16,972 bases of DNA. It comes from VYFG01 sp964403545. Its GTDB lineage: Bacteria > Pseudomonadota > Gammaproteobacteria > Arenicellales > Poriferihabitantaceae. Every line of letters starts with the position of its first letter. Position 1 is the stretch's first letter. The translations under genes and the position numbers were made by a program. The notes beneath the pieces are model-generated. The model was given only the letters and a program-made list of their open reading frames with translations, made no database searches and was not told where the DNA came from. The stretch covers positions 1 through 16,972 of the forward strand of contig CAYOGN010000027.1 in the NCBI GenBank assembly GCA_964403545.1. The letters are read 5' to 3'. Of this stretch, positions 1-7,289 are shown in pieces.

Positions 1-21
1 CTGATCAATTGAAGATCAAAA

Positions 22-41
22 AAGTTACTTTTCGGTAACTT
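22..41 (-). terminator. Hairpin with T-run on the minus strand
   Basis: AAGTTAC (22-28) pairs with GTAACTT (35-41) around a TTTTCG loop. Read on the minus strand, the stem is followed directly by a run of Ts, the complement of the A-run at 18-23, giving an intrinsic-terminator shape. Read on the plus strand it is followed only by ATATTAG, a poor tract for ending an upstream gene such as lon. It may act in both directions; this rests on shape only. Confidence 0.4.
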
Positions 42-292
42 ATATTAGAGATCAAAAGGTTAGCGGGGCAAGTAAATCTTGAATAGAGTTTTGCTTGATT
101 CGACAATCGAAAATGGAACGTAAACGGGCGTGAAATACAAGGCCTGATGGATGAAAAGTAAGGTTGCATTGTCGCAGGTATTTTTATTATGATTCCACTT
201 TGGCCCGCCGGACTCAGAAAATAATCAGATTCACTTTCAAAAAGAATTCAATTTTAGCAAGATAATGAACCTGGAAATTTGCCCAGGAAAAA

Positions 293-323
293 GTCAATAA
301 CAACCACAGACTTCAACTATAAT
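293..323 (+). promoter_or_regulatory. Candidate hupB promoter
   Basis: A perfect -10 hexamer TATAAT lies at 318-323, about 60 bases upstream of the hupB ATG. The -35 region is poor: the best match is GTCAAT at 293-298 with a 19-base spacer. Transcription would start near 330. An activator or an extra upstream element could compensate for the weak -35, and the CCTGG/CCAGG inverted repeat at 270-287 sits where one might bind. The role is inferred from position and the -10 match. Confidence 0.4.
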
Positions 324-383
324 AATAACCAATTTTCCAGATACCCATACTCAACGATACGAACTTAACGAGGAAATAGTATT

Positions 384-656
384 ATGAATAAAGCAGAATT
401 AATTGATGCTGTCGCAAGCAGTGCGAGCCTGACCAAGACCGATGCCGGTGGTGCGGTTGATGCTGTATTTGAATCGATTAGTAGTGCACTTGCGAGCAGC
501 GACTCGGTGTCATTAGTTGGCTTTGGAACCTTTTCTGTCAGCGATCGTGCAGCGCGTACCGGACGCAATCCCCGAACCGGAGAAACTATCAGTATTGCGG
601 CTACCAGAGTACCAAAATTTAAGGCTGGTAAAGGCCTAAAAGATGCCGTAAACTAG
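384..656 (+). CDS. hupB: DNA-binding protein HU (beta type)
   Basis: This 90-residue protein is a histone-like HU subunit that binds and bends DNA without strong sequence specificity and organises the nucleoid. Its length is exactly that of the family. The start MNKAELIDAVA is the usual HU N-terminus, the GFGTFSV strand follows near residues 46-52, and the DNA-inserting arm carries the signature GRNPRTGE (residues 61-68), ending in a basic FKAGKGLKDAVN tail. The ATG at 384 is preceded by GAGGA at 370-374, nine bases upstream. The stop is only 12 bases before a tRNA-Val gene with no terminator between, so the messenger probably runs into the tRNAs. The neighbourhood hupB, tRNAs, ppiD fits the hupB (HU-beta) locus rather than hupA or the IHF genes. 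Confidence 0.97.
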   Translation: MNKAELIDAVASSASLTKTDAGGAVDAVFESISSALASSDSVSLVGFGTFSVSDRAARTGRNPRTGETISIAATRVPKFKAGKGLKDAVN

Positions 657-668
657 CGCGCCTTTCCA

Positions 669-744
669 GGGCGCTTAGCTCAGCTGGGAGAGCATCGCCC
701 TTACAAGGCGAGGGTCGCAGGTTCGATCCCTGCAGCGCCCACCA
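669..744 (+). tRNA. tRNA-Val (anticodon UAC)
   Basis: A complete 76-nt cloverleaf including an encoded CCA. The acceptor stem GGGCGCT (669-675) pairs with AGCGCCC, the D arm is GCTC/GAGC, the anticodon stem TCGCC/GGCGA encloses the loop CTTACAA with anticodon TAC, and the T arm GCAGG-TTCGATC-CCTGC is canonical. The discriminator is A, followed by CCA at 742-744. UAC reads valine GUA and GUG codons, and others by modified wobble. The first base lies 12 nt after the hupB stop, so it is probably cut out of a hupB-tRNA transcript. Confidence 0.97.
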
Positions 745-750
745 GACGTG

Positions 751-828
751 GGAGCGGTAGTTCAGTTTGGTTAGAATACCGGCCTGTCACGCCGGGGGTC
801 GCGGGTTCGAGTCCCGTCCGCTCCGCCA
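751..828 (+). tRNA. tRNA-Asp (anticodon GUC)
   Basis: A complete cloverleaf with encoded CCA. The acceptor stem GGAGCGG (751-757) pairs with CCGCTCC (818-824), the anticodon stem CCGGC/GCCGG holds the loop CTGTCAC with anticodon GTC, the T arm is GCGGG-TTCGAGT-CCCGT, the discriminator is G as expected for tRNA-Asp, and CCA is at 826-828. It follows tRNA-Val after a 6-nt spacer, so the two are surely processed from one precursor. The Val-Asp pair between hupB and ppiD is a known gammaproteobacterial arrangement. Confidence 0.97.
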
Positions 829-837
829 TTAAGAAAT

Positions 838-875
838 AACGCGGGTTCATAGTGTATTTATGATCCCGCGTTTAT
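838..875 (+). terminator. Hairpin ending the hupB-tRNA unit
   Basis: AACGCGGG (838-845) pairs with CCCGCGTT (865-872). The stem continues inward through one T:T mismatch with TCATA/TATGA (847-851/859-863) around a 7-nt loop. It is GC-rich at the base, but the trailing T-run is short (TTTA). It sits 9 nt after the tRNA-Asp CCA and is the likely end of the hupB-tRNA-tRNA transcript. The symmetry might also stop transcription from the other side. Confidence 0.65.
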
Positions 876-932
876 CGTCAAGATGACTCCACATCCGCTT
901 ATCCGACCTATCCTCATTAAACACCAATTGCC

Positions 933-2843
933 ATGCTAACCGCCATCAGAGAAGGATCAAAAGGCTGGATTTCAGGGATTATCATTGGTCTCATCGTCCT
1001 GACATTTGCCCTGTTCGGTATCAGCTCCTACCTGGAAGGAGATAATCAATTGGCATTGGCAACGGTCAACGGAGAGGAGATCTCTCCTGCTCGCTATCAA
1101 AATGAGTTGTCCCGGCAACGCCAGGCCCTGACTCGTCGTTTTGGCAGCAGTTTTGATTCCTCGTTGCTGGATAGCCCTGGATTCAGGCAGCAGGTTCTTG
1201 ATGGCTTAATCGATACCCAAATACTGAATCAATATACCACCGAGCAAAATTATCGTTTATCTGACGAGCAACTGGTCGAGCGTATTCAGACCTCGGAATC
1301 GTTTGTTACCGATGGCCAGTTTGATCCGGAACGATACCAGAATATTCTGACTTCCAATGGCCTGACACCCCAGGGATACGAAGCGATCGAAAGACAAAAC
1401 AGTCTTGGACAGCAGTTGCAGCAGGCGATCACCAATTCGGCGTTCACCGTTGAAAACGAACTTGACCAGTTATTACGATTGCAAACCCAGTCTCGGGAAG
1501 CTCAATACGCGATTATTACAGCTGATCGCTATGTTGATGAGTTCGAAATAACCGATCAGCAAGCCCGCGAGGAATACGAATCCAACAAGGACAGTTACAA
1601 AACTGAGGCCAGAGTCAAAGTGGCGTATCTTGATCTCAGTGTTGAAAAATTAGCTTCCGGAATCCAGCTCACCGAAGACGAAATCGAGCAAACCTATGAC
1701 CGGCTACAAGGGCGGTTCAAGACCCCTGAAGTGCGAACAGCAAGCCATATTTTGATCAGCGTTGATGCGGACGCAGACGAGTCGTTGAAAGCAGAACGAT
1801 TGCGGTTGGCCGAGTCTATTCTTGACCAGGTCCGGCAACAAGGAGACTTTTCAGACCTGGCAAGCAAGCATTCTGATGATCCGGGATCTGCTGTCAACGG
1901 CGGAGATCTCGGCATCGTTACCCGGGGACAAATGGTAAAACCGTTCGAGGATGCTGTTTTCTCAATGCAGCAAGGCGATGTTAGGGGGCCCGTGGAGACC
2001 CAGTTTGGTTTTCACATTATAAAATTGACTGAATTGGTAGAGGGGCGCCAGGAGGCCCTGGAAGAGGTGCGCAGTGAAGTGGAGGCCGAGGCTGCCAGCG
2101 CGGCTGCGGAAGCAGTGTTTACCGAATTGATTGAACCGTTTCAGAACCTGATTTTTGAACAACCGGACAGTCTCGAGCCGACTGCTGATGAAACCGGACT
2201 CAGTATCCAAACGAGTGACTGGTTTACCCAGACACAAGGTACAGGAGTAGCCGACAACCCATTAGTACGGAAGGCTGCTTTTAGCGAAGACGTGCTGGAA
2301 GAAGGGTTAAATAGTCAGGCTATTGAACTAAGCTTTGAGCGTATGGTGGCTATTCGAAAAGTTGAATATGAGGCCGCCAGCCACAAGCCCTTTGAGGATG
2401 TTCGAGAGCAGATTGTAGCTACAATGAAGCTGGATCGGTCAAGGGAAAAAGCAGCATCCGAGGCTGAAAATCTCACTACAGGCCTGAGTCATCTTGCTTC
2501 ATGGGACATCATGCTGGCACAAAATGAATTGAAGCCACAGAAATTGGCCACGGAGAGATCTGAGGTGGCCAATGAACTGTATCAGCTTGGTGACAAGGTA
2601 TTTTCCGATGCGATACCCGAGGCGGGGAAACCAGTCTTTGGGCTAGTCAATCTGGCGAATGGAGATGCGGCGATATACGCCCTTACGAGTGTTAGCCCCG
2701 GAGATATTGAAAATCCGGATCAGGCGATCAAGCAGCGTCTTACCCAACAGGCTACTGCCAGGGACGGATCAGATCTTTACCGTCAGTTGGTAAAGCATCT
2801 GCGCACCAATGCGGAAGTGGTTATTAATTCGGAACAGTTATAG
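933..2843 (+). CDS. ppiD: Periplasmic folding chaperone / peptidyl-prolyl isomerase-like PpiD
   Basis: A 636-residue inner-membrane-anchored periplasmic protein that helps newly exported proteins fold near the Sec translocon. The family is SurA-like with a parvulin domain (E. coli PpiD is about 623 residues). A short cytoplasmic start with basic and polar residues is followed by one membrane segment (about residues 13-35, GWISGIIIGLIVLTFALFGI), then a SurA_N-like helical region with NGEEISPARYQNELSRQ. A parvulin-type domain at about 265-365 includes ASHILI, GGDLGIV and the FGFHIIKL end. The C-terminal lobe is divergent. In E. coli the PpiD parvulin domain has little isomerase activity, so a chaperone role is more likely. 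The start matches the family N-terminus although no clear Shine-Dalgarno precedes the ATG. Its stop is 30 bases from that of the convergent pyrC. Confidence 0.95.
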   Translation: MLTAIREGSKGWISGIIIGLIVLTFALFGISSYLEGDNQLALATVNGEEISPARYQNELSRQRQALTRRFGSSFDSSLLDSPGFRQQVLDGLIDTQILNQYTTEQNYRLSDEQLVERIQTSESFVTDGQFDPERYQNILTSNGLTPQGYEAIERQNSLGQQLQQAITNSAFTVENELDQLLRLQTQSREAQYAIITADRYVDEFEITDQQAREEYESNKDSYKTEARVKVAYLDLSVEKLASGIQLTEDEIEQTYDRLQGRFKTPEVRTASHILISVDADADESLKAERLRLAESILDQVRQQGDFSDLASKHSDDPGSAVNGGDLGIVTRGQMVKPFEDAVFSMQQGDVRGPVETQFGFHIIKLTELVEGRQEALEEVRSEVEAEAASAAAEAVFTELIEPFQNLIFEQPDSLEPTADETGLSIQTSDWFTQTQGTGVADNPLVRKAAFSEDVLEEGLNSQAIELSFERMVAIRKVEYEAASHKPFEDVREQIVATMKLDRSREKAASEAENLTTGLSHLASWDIMLAQNELKPQKLATERSEVANELYQLGDKVFSDAIPEAGKPVFGLVNLANGDAAIYALTSVSPGDIENPDQAIKQRLTQQATARDGSDLYRQLVKHLRTNAEVVINSEQL

Positions 2844-2854
2844 ACACAGCGCTA

Positions 2855-2878
2855 TCTGGTAGAGGCCAGAATTTTATT
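2855..2878 (+). terminator. Weak hairpin between convergent ppiD and pyrC
   Basis: TCTGG (2855-2859) pairs with CCAGA (2866-2870) around a 6-nt loop, and ATTTTATT follows. The stem is only 5 bp. It occupies the 30-base gap between the converging ppiD and pyrC stop codons, and the T-rich tail overlaps the pyrC stop. It is a plausible but weak ppiD terminator; opposing transcription may also help end both units. Confidence 0.3.
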
Positions 2879-3944
2879 GATCCTCAACTAACTTCCAGCG
2901 CAGGGTTTCTCCGGCCCGCAATGGAATTAACCTGGTCATTGCACACTCCAGACTACTGTCAGTATATTCCACTGGATAGAATTCGGGTATTTCCCAATTG
3001 CTTCGTTGCAGTGATATCAGGTCGGAATTGCGTTCAACCTGATAAAAATCAGCGCCATAAAAACTGGCGAACCCTTCGAGTTTATCTAACGCTTCCATGG
3101 ATTCAAATATTTCGGCATAGAATTCTATGGCAGCGTGAGCTGAATAAATTCCGGCGCAACCGCAATCTGTCTCCTTCTGTCCCTGTAAATGCGGGGCGCT
3201 GTCAGTGCCCAGGAAAAAAGATGGGTCACCACTGATCGCAGCGTTTACCAAAGCCAGCCTGTGCTCTTCTCTTTTCAAAATGGGCAGACAATAGAAGTGC
3301 GGTCGTAACCCTCCAGCAAACAGTTCATTGCGACTGTATAGTAAATGATGGGGTGTGATGGTGGCCGCAATGTTGGTATCGTTTGAGGTGACGAACTCGA
3401 CGCCCTGGCGCGAAGTAATATGCTCGAAAACTATCCGAAGTTCTGGCAATTCTCTGTGCAAAGGATCCAGCACCTGATCGATAAACTCTGCTTCTCGATC
3501 AAATATATCGACATGAAGATCCGTTACTTCTCCGTGAACCTGCAAAACCAGATTGTGTTCTGCCATTGATTCCAGTACGGGCATAATTCTGCTGATACTG
3601 GTGACGCCGGAATCCGAATTAGTGGTAGTGCCTGCAGGATAAAGCTTGAAGCCAATAACACTGGGTGATTCTGCGGCACCACGTACTGTTTCGATAGAGG
3701 TTTTGTCGGTCAAATACAGGGTCATTACCGGATTGAATCGACTGGATGGAGCGAGTCGATCCAGAATGCCAGCCCGGTAACGTTCGGCTTGCGTTACATC
3801 GGTCACTGGTGGCTCCAGATTGGGCATGATCAGGGCCCGGCCAAAACATTTGGCGGTATGGTTGATCACTGTATCCAGCATATTACCGTCGCGCACATGC
3901 ACATGCCAGTCATCGGGTCTGGTAAGGCGAAAGATCTCTGGCAT
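2874..3944 (-). CDS. pyrC: Dihydroorotase (class II)
   Basis: This 356-residue enzyme closes N-carbamoyl-L-aspartate to L-dihydroorotate, the third step of de novo pyrimidine synthesis, in the cytoplasm. Metal-binding residues of the class II amidohydrolase fold are visible: DWHVHVRDG gives His14 and His16, FKLYPAG gives Lys100 (the carbamylated bridging lysine in the family), QVHGE gives His137, FEHITS gives His175 and LGTDSAPH gives Asp248. The length agrees with E. coli PyrC (348 residues) and the N-terminus is family-like, so the ATG at 3944 is a good start despite no strong Shine-Dalgarno. It begins 27 bases after the priA stop on the same strand and is probably cotranscribed with it. 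It converges on ppiD. No PurR-like or pyrimidine attenuator element is evident upstream. Confidence 0.96.
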   Translation of the reverse strand: MPEIFRLTRPDDWHVHVRDGNMLDTVINHTAKCFGRALIMPNLEPPVTDVTQAERYRAGILDRLAPSSRFNPVMTLYLTDKTSIETVRGAAESPSVIGFKLYPAGTTTNSDSGVTSISRIMPVLESMAEHNLVLQVHGEVTDLHVDIFDREAEFIDQVLDPLHRELPELRIVFEHITSRQGVEFVTSNDTNIAATITPHHLLYSRNELFAGGLRPHFYCLPILKREEHRLALVNAAISGDPSFFLGTDSAPHLQGQKETDCGCAGIYSAHAAIEFYAEIFESMEALDKLEGFASFYGADFYQVERNSDLISLQRSNWEIPEFYPVEYTDSSLECAMTRLIPLRAGETLRWKLVEDQ

Positions 3945-3971
3945 ATCAGTGTTCTATCATACTGACACCTA

Positions 3972-6173
3972 CTAATACATATCCATAGGGTCTATATCCA
4001 GTGACCAACGTACTGATCGAGACTGTTTTAATTGATCAATGTTAGCTACCCATTGCCCGAGGAGTCCGTGTAACTGCCCGCGGTCGGTACTGCGGACCAA
4101 TAACTGTGCGCGATAGCGGCCAGCCAGTTTTTCCATTGGTGCGGGTACCGCATTCATAATTTCAACCTTGTTAAATTGCCCTTTTGTGGCAATAGTGGTG
4201 CCAGTAGATTGCGTCAGTTGCAGAAACCTGAGTGCTGCCTGCTGATTTACCGCCTCGGCGCGAAACAAGGCAAATCGGGACCAGGGGGGATACTCCGCTT
4301 GCTGCCGCTGCGTCATGCAGGCTTCTGCAAATCCGGAATAGTCATGCTGTCGAATCATCTGAATATAGGCATTATCGGGGAACCGGGTCTGAATAAGTAC
4401 CCGACCGTTAGCCGCCGTCCGTCCGGCTCGACCGGAGACCTGCAGAAGTTGCTGGAACATATATTCCGGTGCACGAAAATCCAGGCTGAATAACCCCTGG
4501 TCTGCATTGACCACGCAAACCAGCGATACTTTGGCAAAATCGTGGCCTTTGGAAATTAACTGGGTGCCAATAATCAGATCCACTTCAGCATTTTTAATTG
4601 CTTCCAGTTGACGGTAAAGTCTGGCTGCAGTATTGGCGGTGTCTCGATCCAGTCGACAAATCCTGGCATGGGGAAATTTACCCAGTAGCGCTTTTTCTAT
4701 ACGCTGAGTGCCAGCGCCACCGAAGAACAGAGGGGTTTCACAGACTGGACAGGATTCCTCTCCGGGCTGAATGTTGCCACAGTGATGGCAGCGAAACTGA
4801 TGTCTGGTACGATGGTATGTCATTCGTGCATCACATCTGTGGCAGCAAGCCTGCCATTGACATTGATAACAGTGAGCAACAGGTGCATAGCCACGTCGAT
4901 TAATGTAAATGATTGCTTGCTCACCATTGTCAAGGCACTCGGCGATGGCATTTAATACCGGTTTGGAAAGGCCATTTTCGGGGACATGAATACCCAGGTC
5001 TACGGGAGTAATGGTGGGTAATTGCGCGCAACCGATTCTTTGTTTCAAGCCAAGCAAGTGGTGCCGTCCGCGCTGCACATTGTATAGCGACTCCAGGGAT
5101 GGAGTTGCGGACCCCAAAACTATCGGAATTTTTTCCACACTGGCGCGTTTGATGGCGAGATCTCTGGCATGATAGCGAAATCCGTCCTGTTGTTTATAGG
5201 ACATATCGTGCTCTTCATCCACCACAATGAGGCCAGGACTTTTCAAACAGGTAAATACTGCCGATCGGGTACCCAGCACTGCACAGGCGAGGCCCTGTTT
5301 TGCCATCCACCAGGTGTTGTATCGATTGCGATCAGTCATGCCCGAGTGAAGCGTGCAGACTTTGCCGCCCAGTTGATCCCTCACTCTGGCAACCAGTTGT
5401 GGGGTCAACGAAATTTCCGGTACCAGAATCAGTACCTGGTTGCCTTCAGCGATACATTGCCTGGCAGCGGCAAGATAGACCTCGGTTTTACCACTTCCGG
5501 TAATGCCCTGTAGCAGGATCGAGTTAAACTGCCCGAGCTGCGAGCATATATAGTCGGCTGCCAGCCGCTGCTCCTGATTCAGGGTCATCGAGACCGGTTG
5601 AGAGGGGGACTCGGTGTCGGAAAACATTTCCTGTGATTCCACCAGAGATTTTTCCTTGAGAGCAGCAACAATATTTCGCCAGCCTTTGAATTCGGATTTC
5701 AGCTGATCCACGCTTGCCCATTCGCCAACAGCCTGGAGATAGCGATAGACCCTGGCCTGAACCGGTGATCTCCCAAGCAGCCGTATTATGTCAACAGGCT
5801 CCGGTTCTACTGCACGATAGTGCAGCATTTCCCGGGGAGCATCGGCATGCCGGGGGCTACGTAACAAAACTGGTAGTGCGCTGGATATTACTTCACCGAT
5901 AGGGTGATGATAGTATTTGGCTGCCCAGTGCAATAGTTTCAAAAGTGAACTTCCTATCACTGGATGCAGGTCAAGAACCTGTTCAACACGCTTTAGTTTT
6001 CGGCTGGATGATGGCGGATCGCAGGAAATGACCAACCCCACGAGTTTCCTGCGCCCAAAGGGCACCAGTACCCGTGTGCCCGGGACGGGTGCGGAATCAC
6101 ATTGGTAATCGAAGTGTTGACGAAGTGGCACCGGTACAACGACCTGAACAGTGGTTGTGGTTTCCGGGTTCAT
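3972..6173 (-). CDS. priA: Primosomal protein N' (replication restart helicase)
   Basis: PriA is a 3'-5' DNA helicase that recognises stalled or repaired forks and D-loops and starts reloading of DnaB away from the origin. The 733-residue length equals that of E. coli PriA (732). The N-terminal 3'-DNA-binding domain spans about 1-105 (VVVPVPLRQHFDY, VPFGRRKLVG). Walker A GITGSGKTEVY lies near 222-232 and the Walker B motif DEEHD near 319. A helicase-embedded zinc module with CxxC pairs lies at about 440-480 (CYQCQWQACCHRC, CHHCG, CPVC). Helicase motifs V-VI include GTQLISKGHDF and QVSGRAGR. The start matches the family, though its ribosome binding site is weak. pyrC follows after 27 bases. 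Upstream are an AT-rich tract and DnaA-box-like motifs, described separately. Confidence 0.97.
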   Translation of the reverse strand: MNPETTTTVQVVVPVPLRQHFDYQCDSAPVPGTRVLVPFGRRKLVGLVISCDPPSSSRKLKRVEQVLDLHPVIGSSLLKLLHWAAKYYHHPIGEVISSALPVLLRSPRHADAPREMLHYRAVEPEPVDIIRLLGRSPVQARVYRYLQAVGEWASVDQLKSEFKGWRNIVAALKEKSLVESQEMFSDTESPSQPVSMTLNQEQRLAADYICSQLGQFNSILLQGITGSGKTEVYLAAARQCIAEGNQVLILVPEISLTPQLVARVRDQLGGKVCTLHSGMTDRNRYNTWWMAKQGLACAVLGTRSAVFTCLKSPGLIVVDEEHDMSYKQQDGFRYHARDLAIKRASVEKIPIVLGSATPSLESLYNVQRGRHHLLGLKQRIGCAQLPTITPVDLGIHVPENGLSKPVLNAIAECLDNGEQAIIYINRRGYAPVAHCYQCQWQACCHRCDARMTYHRTRHQFRCHHCGNIQPGEESCPVCETPLFFGGAGTQRIEKALLGKFPHARICRLDRDTANTAARLYRQLEAIKNAEVDLIIGTQLISKGHDFAKVSLVCVVNADQGLFSLDFRAPEYMFQQLLQVSGRAGRTAANGRVLIQTRFPDNAYIQMIRQHDYSGFAEACMTQRQQAEYPPWSRFALFRAEAVNQQAALRFLQLTQSTGTTIATKGQFNKVEIMNAVPAPMEKLAGRYRAQLLVRSTDRGQLHGLLGQWVANIDQLKQSRSVRWSLDIDPMDMY

Positions 6174-6263
6174 GAGCGAGGTTCGGGTTTACTCACAGAA
6201 TCTGTGGATAAGTCTGTGTATAGATTTGCCTGCCATGACTGTTTTCGTACGATTTTCAGTAAT

Positions 6264-6291
6264 TTTATAGACTTGATTAAAAAATGAACAA
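6264..6291 (-). promoter_or_regulatory. Candidate priA promoter
   Basis: On the minus strand, a -35-like TTGTTC (6286-6291) and a -10 TATAAA (6264-6269) are separated by 16 bases inside the AT-rich tract. Transcription would start near 6257, giving an untranslated leader of about 80 bases that contains the perfect DnaA box at 6203-6211. The tract is so AT-rich that other -10-like hexamers also occur. Confidence 0.4.
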
Positions 6292-6357
6292 TTTAACATA
6301 AATATAATAAATTCAATAAGTTATAGATGATAATTAACTTGCAGCCAATGACTTTGC

Positions 6358-6375
6358 GCTAACTGACAAGTTAGC
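6358..6375. other. Perfect 7-bp hairpin after the Nudix gene
   Basis: GCTAACT (6358-6364) pairs with AGTTAGC (6369-6375) around a GACA tetraloop. It lies downstream of the Nudix stop on the minus strand, but no T-run follows in either direction, so it does not look like a classic intrinsic terminator. It could be a processing stem, a Rho-dependent 3' end stabiliser or a dyad operator. Confidence 0.4.
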
Positions 6376-6457
6376 TCCAATGGAAAATTTTAACTGTGTA
6401 TAACTGCGTTCCGAATCAACGGGTTATCTACGCTGTTAATACACTACACTGATATGT

Positions 6458-7006
6458 CTAGCGTAAGTCTGTCACTCCAATGGAGTAGTTTCTATCTTTA
6501 CGTTGTTCAAGAAATCGCCGTAGAGTCGTTTCCATTACGCGAAATGCGATTTCATCCCAGGGTATCTCCTGTTCCCGAAACAGCGCCACCTCCAGACTTT
6601 CGTCCCCAACCCCAAAGCCATCCGCGCGCGCCAATTCAGCTCTGAACATTACATAAACCTGGCTTATTCTCGGAATATTGTATACCCCGAATAGCTGAAT
6701 ATTTGTCACCGCTGCGCAGGCCTCTTCGAGCGTTTCCCGGGCGGCGCCTTCTTCCAGTGTTTCAAGATTTTCCATAAATCCTGCAGGTAAGGTCCAATAG
6801 CCTTTGCGTGGTTCAATAGCCCGGCGACACAATAAGATTTGATCCTGCCATACGGGTATGCAACCAGTGACGATTTTTGGATTCTGATACTGAATCTCAC
6901 CGCAGCCATTACATATATGGCGTGGCCGATTATCGTCTTCGGGCACGACAATACTGATGCGGTCACCGCATATATTGCAAAATTTGATTAAGTGATTGAG
7001 AGGCAT
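6458..7006 (-). CDS. Zinc-ribbon Nudix hydrolase
   Basis: A 182-residue predicted Nudix hydrolase, which would cleave a nucleoside diphosphate linked to another group; the substrate is unknown. An N-terminal zinc ribbon is formed by C10xxC13 and C32xxC35. The Nudix box runs from Gly76: G-X5-E82-X7-R90-E91-T92-L93-E94-E95, so the metal-binding REXXEE core is intact. The final consensus Gly is Cys97. The ribbon plus Nudix layout resembles the NADH pyrophosphatase side of the superfamily, but the NudC-specific C-terminal signature is not evident, so I give no gene symbol. The gene lies 284 bases upstream of priA on the same strand and may have its own promoter. Near-identical 14-base sequences lie 6 bases outside each end of the gene. 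Confidence 0.9.
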   Translation of the reverse strand: MPLNHLIKFCNICGDRISIVVPEDDNRPRHICNGCGEIQYQNPKIVTGCIPVWQDQILLCRRAIEPRKGYWTLPAGFMENLETLEEGAARETLEEACAAVTNIQLFGVYNIPRISQVYVMFRAELARADGFGVGDESLEVALFREQEIPWDEIAFRVMETTLRRFLEQRKDRNYSIGVTDLR

Positions 7007-7289
7007 CTATCGAATACACTATACTGTGCGCTATCTGGTGGGATATTATGCTTGGCCTTTAATTATCACATACTATTTGTCAATCAGCATTGAGCATTTC
7101 AATACCGAGATGGTAGTGTCAACTGCGGTCTTGAGGGGCACGGGGCTTTCACGATCATGTATATGGTAAAATGCCGGGGAGGTCGTTTTTTCATGATCGG
7201 CCGCTCCCTTCAAGGATTGATAGTATCAACAGGAATTTAACCATCAGTACTTTTCACAGAAGAGTACTGTGAATAATCTTTGTACCACT
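7007..7289. promoter_or_regulatory. Divergent Nudix / lipoprotein control region rich in dyads
   Basis: This divergent spacer contains a possible extended -10 (TGTGATAAT on the minus strand, 7062-7070) for the Nudix gene. On the lipoprotein side there is a crowd of inverted repeats: CGATCATG/CATGATCG (7152-7159/7192-7199), GGGAGGTCG with CGGCC-gc-TCCC (7177-7185/7198-7208), the palindrome TTGATA-g-TATCAA (7217-7229), CAGTACT/AGTACTG (7245-7251/7263-7269) and TTCACAG/CTGTGAA (7253-7259/7267-7273). Several share bases and are mutually exclusive. No confident -35/-10 pair for the lipoprotein gene could be assigned. Confidence 0.5.

Larger units (their letters stand above)
1..383. other. AT-rich intergenic region upstream of hupB
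   Basis: No credible coding sequence is visible in these 383 bases. In many gammaproteobacteria the gene upstream of hupB is lon, so this is probably the lon-hupB spacer, but no lon sequence is in the window. It holds a hairpin near its left edge (22-41), an inverted repeat CCTGG-N8-CCAGG at 270-287, a candidate hupB promoter (-10 TATAAT at 318-323) and the hupB ribosome binding site. A second, weaker -10-like TATGAT lies at 188-193 without a convincing -35 partner. The length and AT richness suit a gene with several promoters, as known for HU genes in enteric bacteria; that comparison is inference. Confidence 0.6.
6174..6457. promoter_or_regulatory. priA upstream region: AT-rich tract with DnaA-box-like motifs
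   Basis: This 284-base gap between the Nudix gene and priA has no gene. Bases 6261-6340 contain only 11 G or C (about 86% AT). Motifs matching the DnaA consensus TTATNCACA on the minus strand occur at 6203-6211 (TTATCCACA, exact) and 6395-6403 (TTATACACA, exact to the degenerate consensus), with a one-mismatch copy at 6215-6223. A two-mismatch copy in the other orientation lies at 6424-6432. A perfect 7-bp hairpin with GACA loop lies at 6358-6375. There is no GATC in the region, unlike a Dam-controlled oriC. DnaA regulation of priA is the simplest reading. The motifs are seen; their function is inferred. Confidence 0.5.

Noticed and set aside
660..900. tRNA-associated integration site with a mobile element
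   Set aside because: Both tRNAs are complete, no integrase or duplicated tRNA 3' end is visible, and ppiD follows as expected for the core locus.
2921..3235. 104-codon plus-strand ORF opposite pyrC
   Set aside because: It is antisense to clear dihydroorotase coding sequence, and the codon pattern belongs to the minus strand.
6174..6457. Main chromosomal origin oriC at the priA upstream region
   Set aside because: Only two exact DnaA boxes, no GATC sites, and none of the usual oriC neighbours (dnaA, gidA/mnmG, rpmH); DnaA regulation is more likely.
2850..7039. 12-base repeat GCGCTATCTGGT at about 2850 and 7028
   Set aside because: Several 12-base matches are expected by chance in a window of this size, and the contexts are unrelated.
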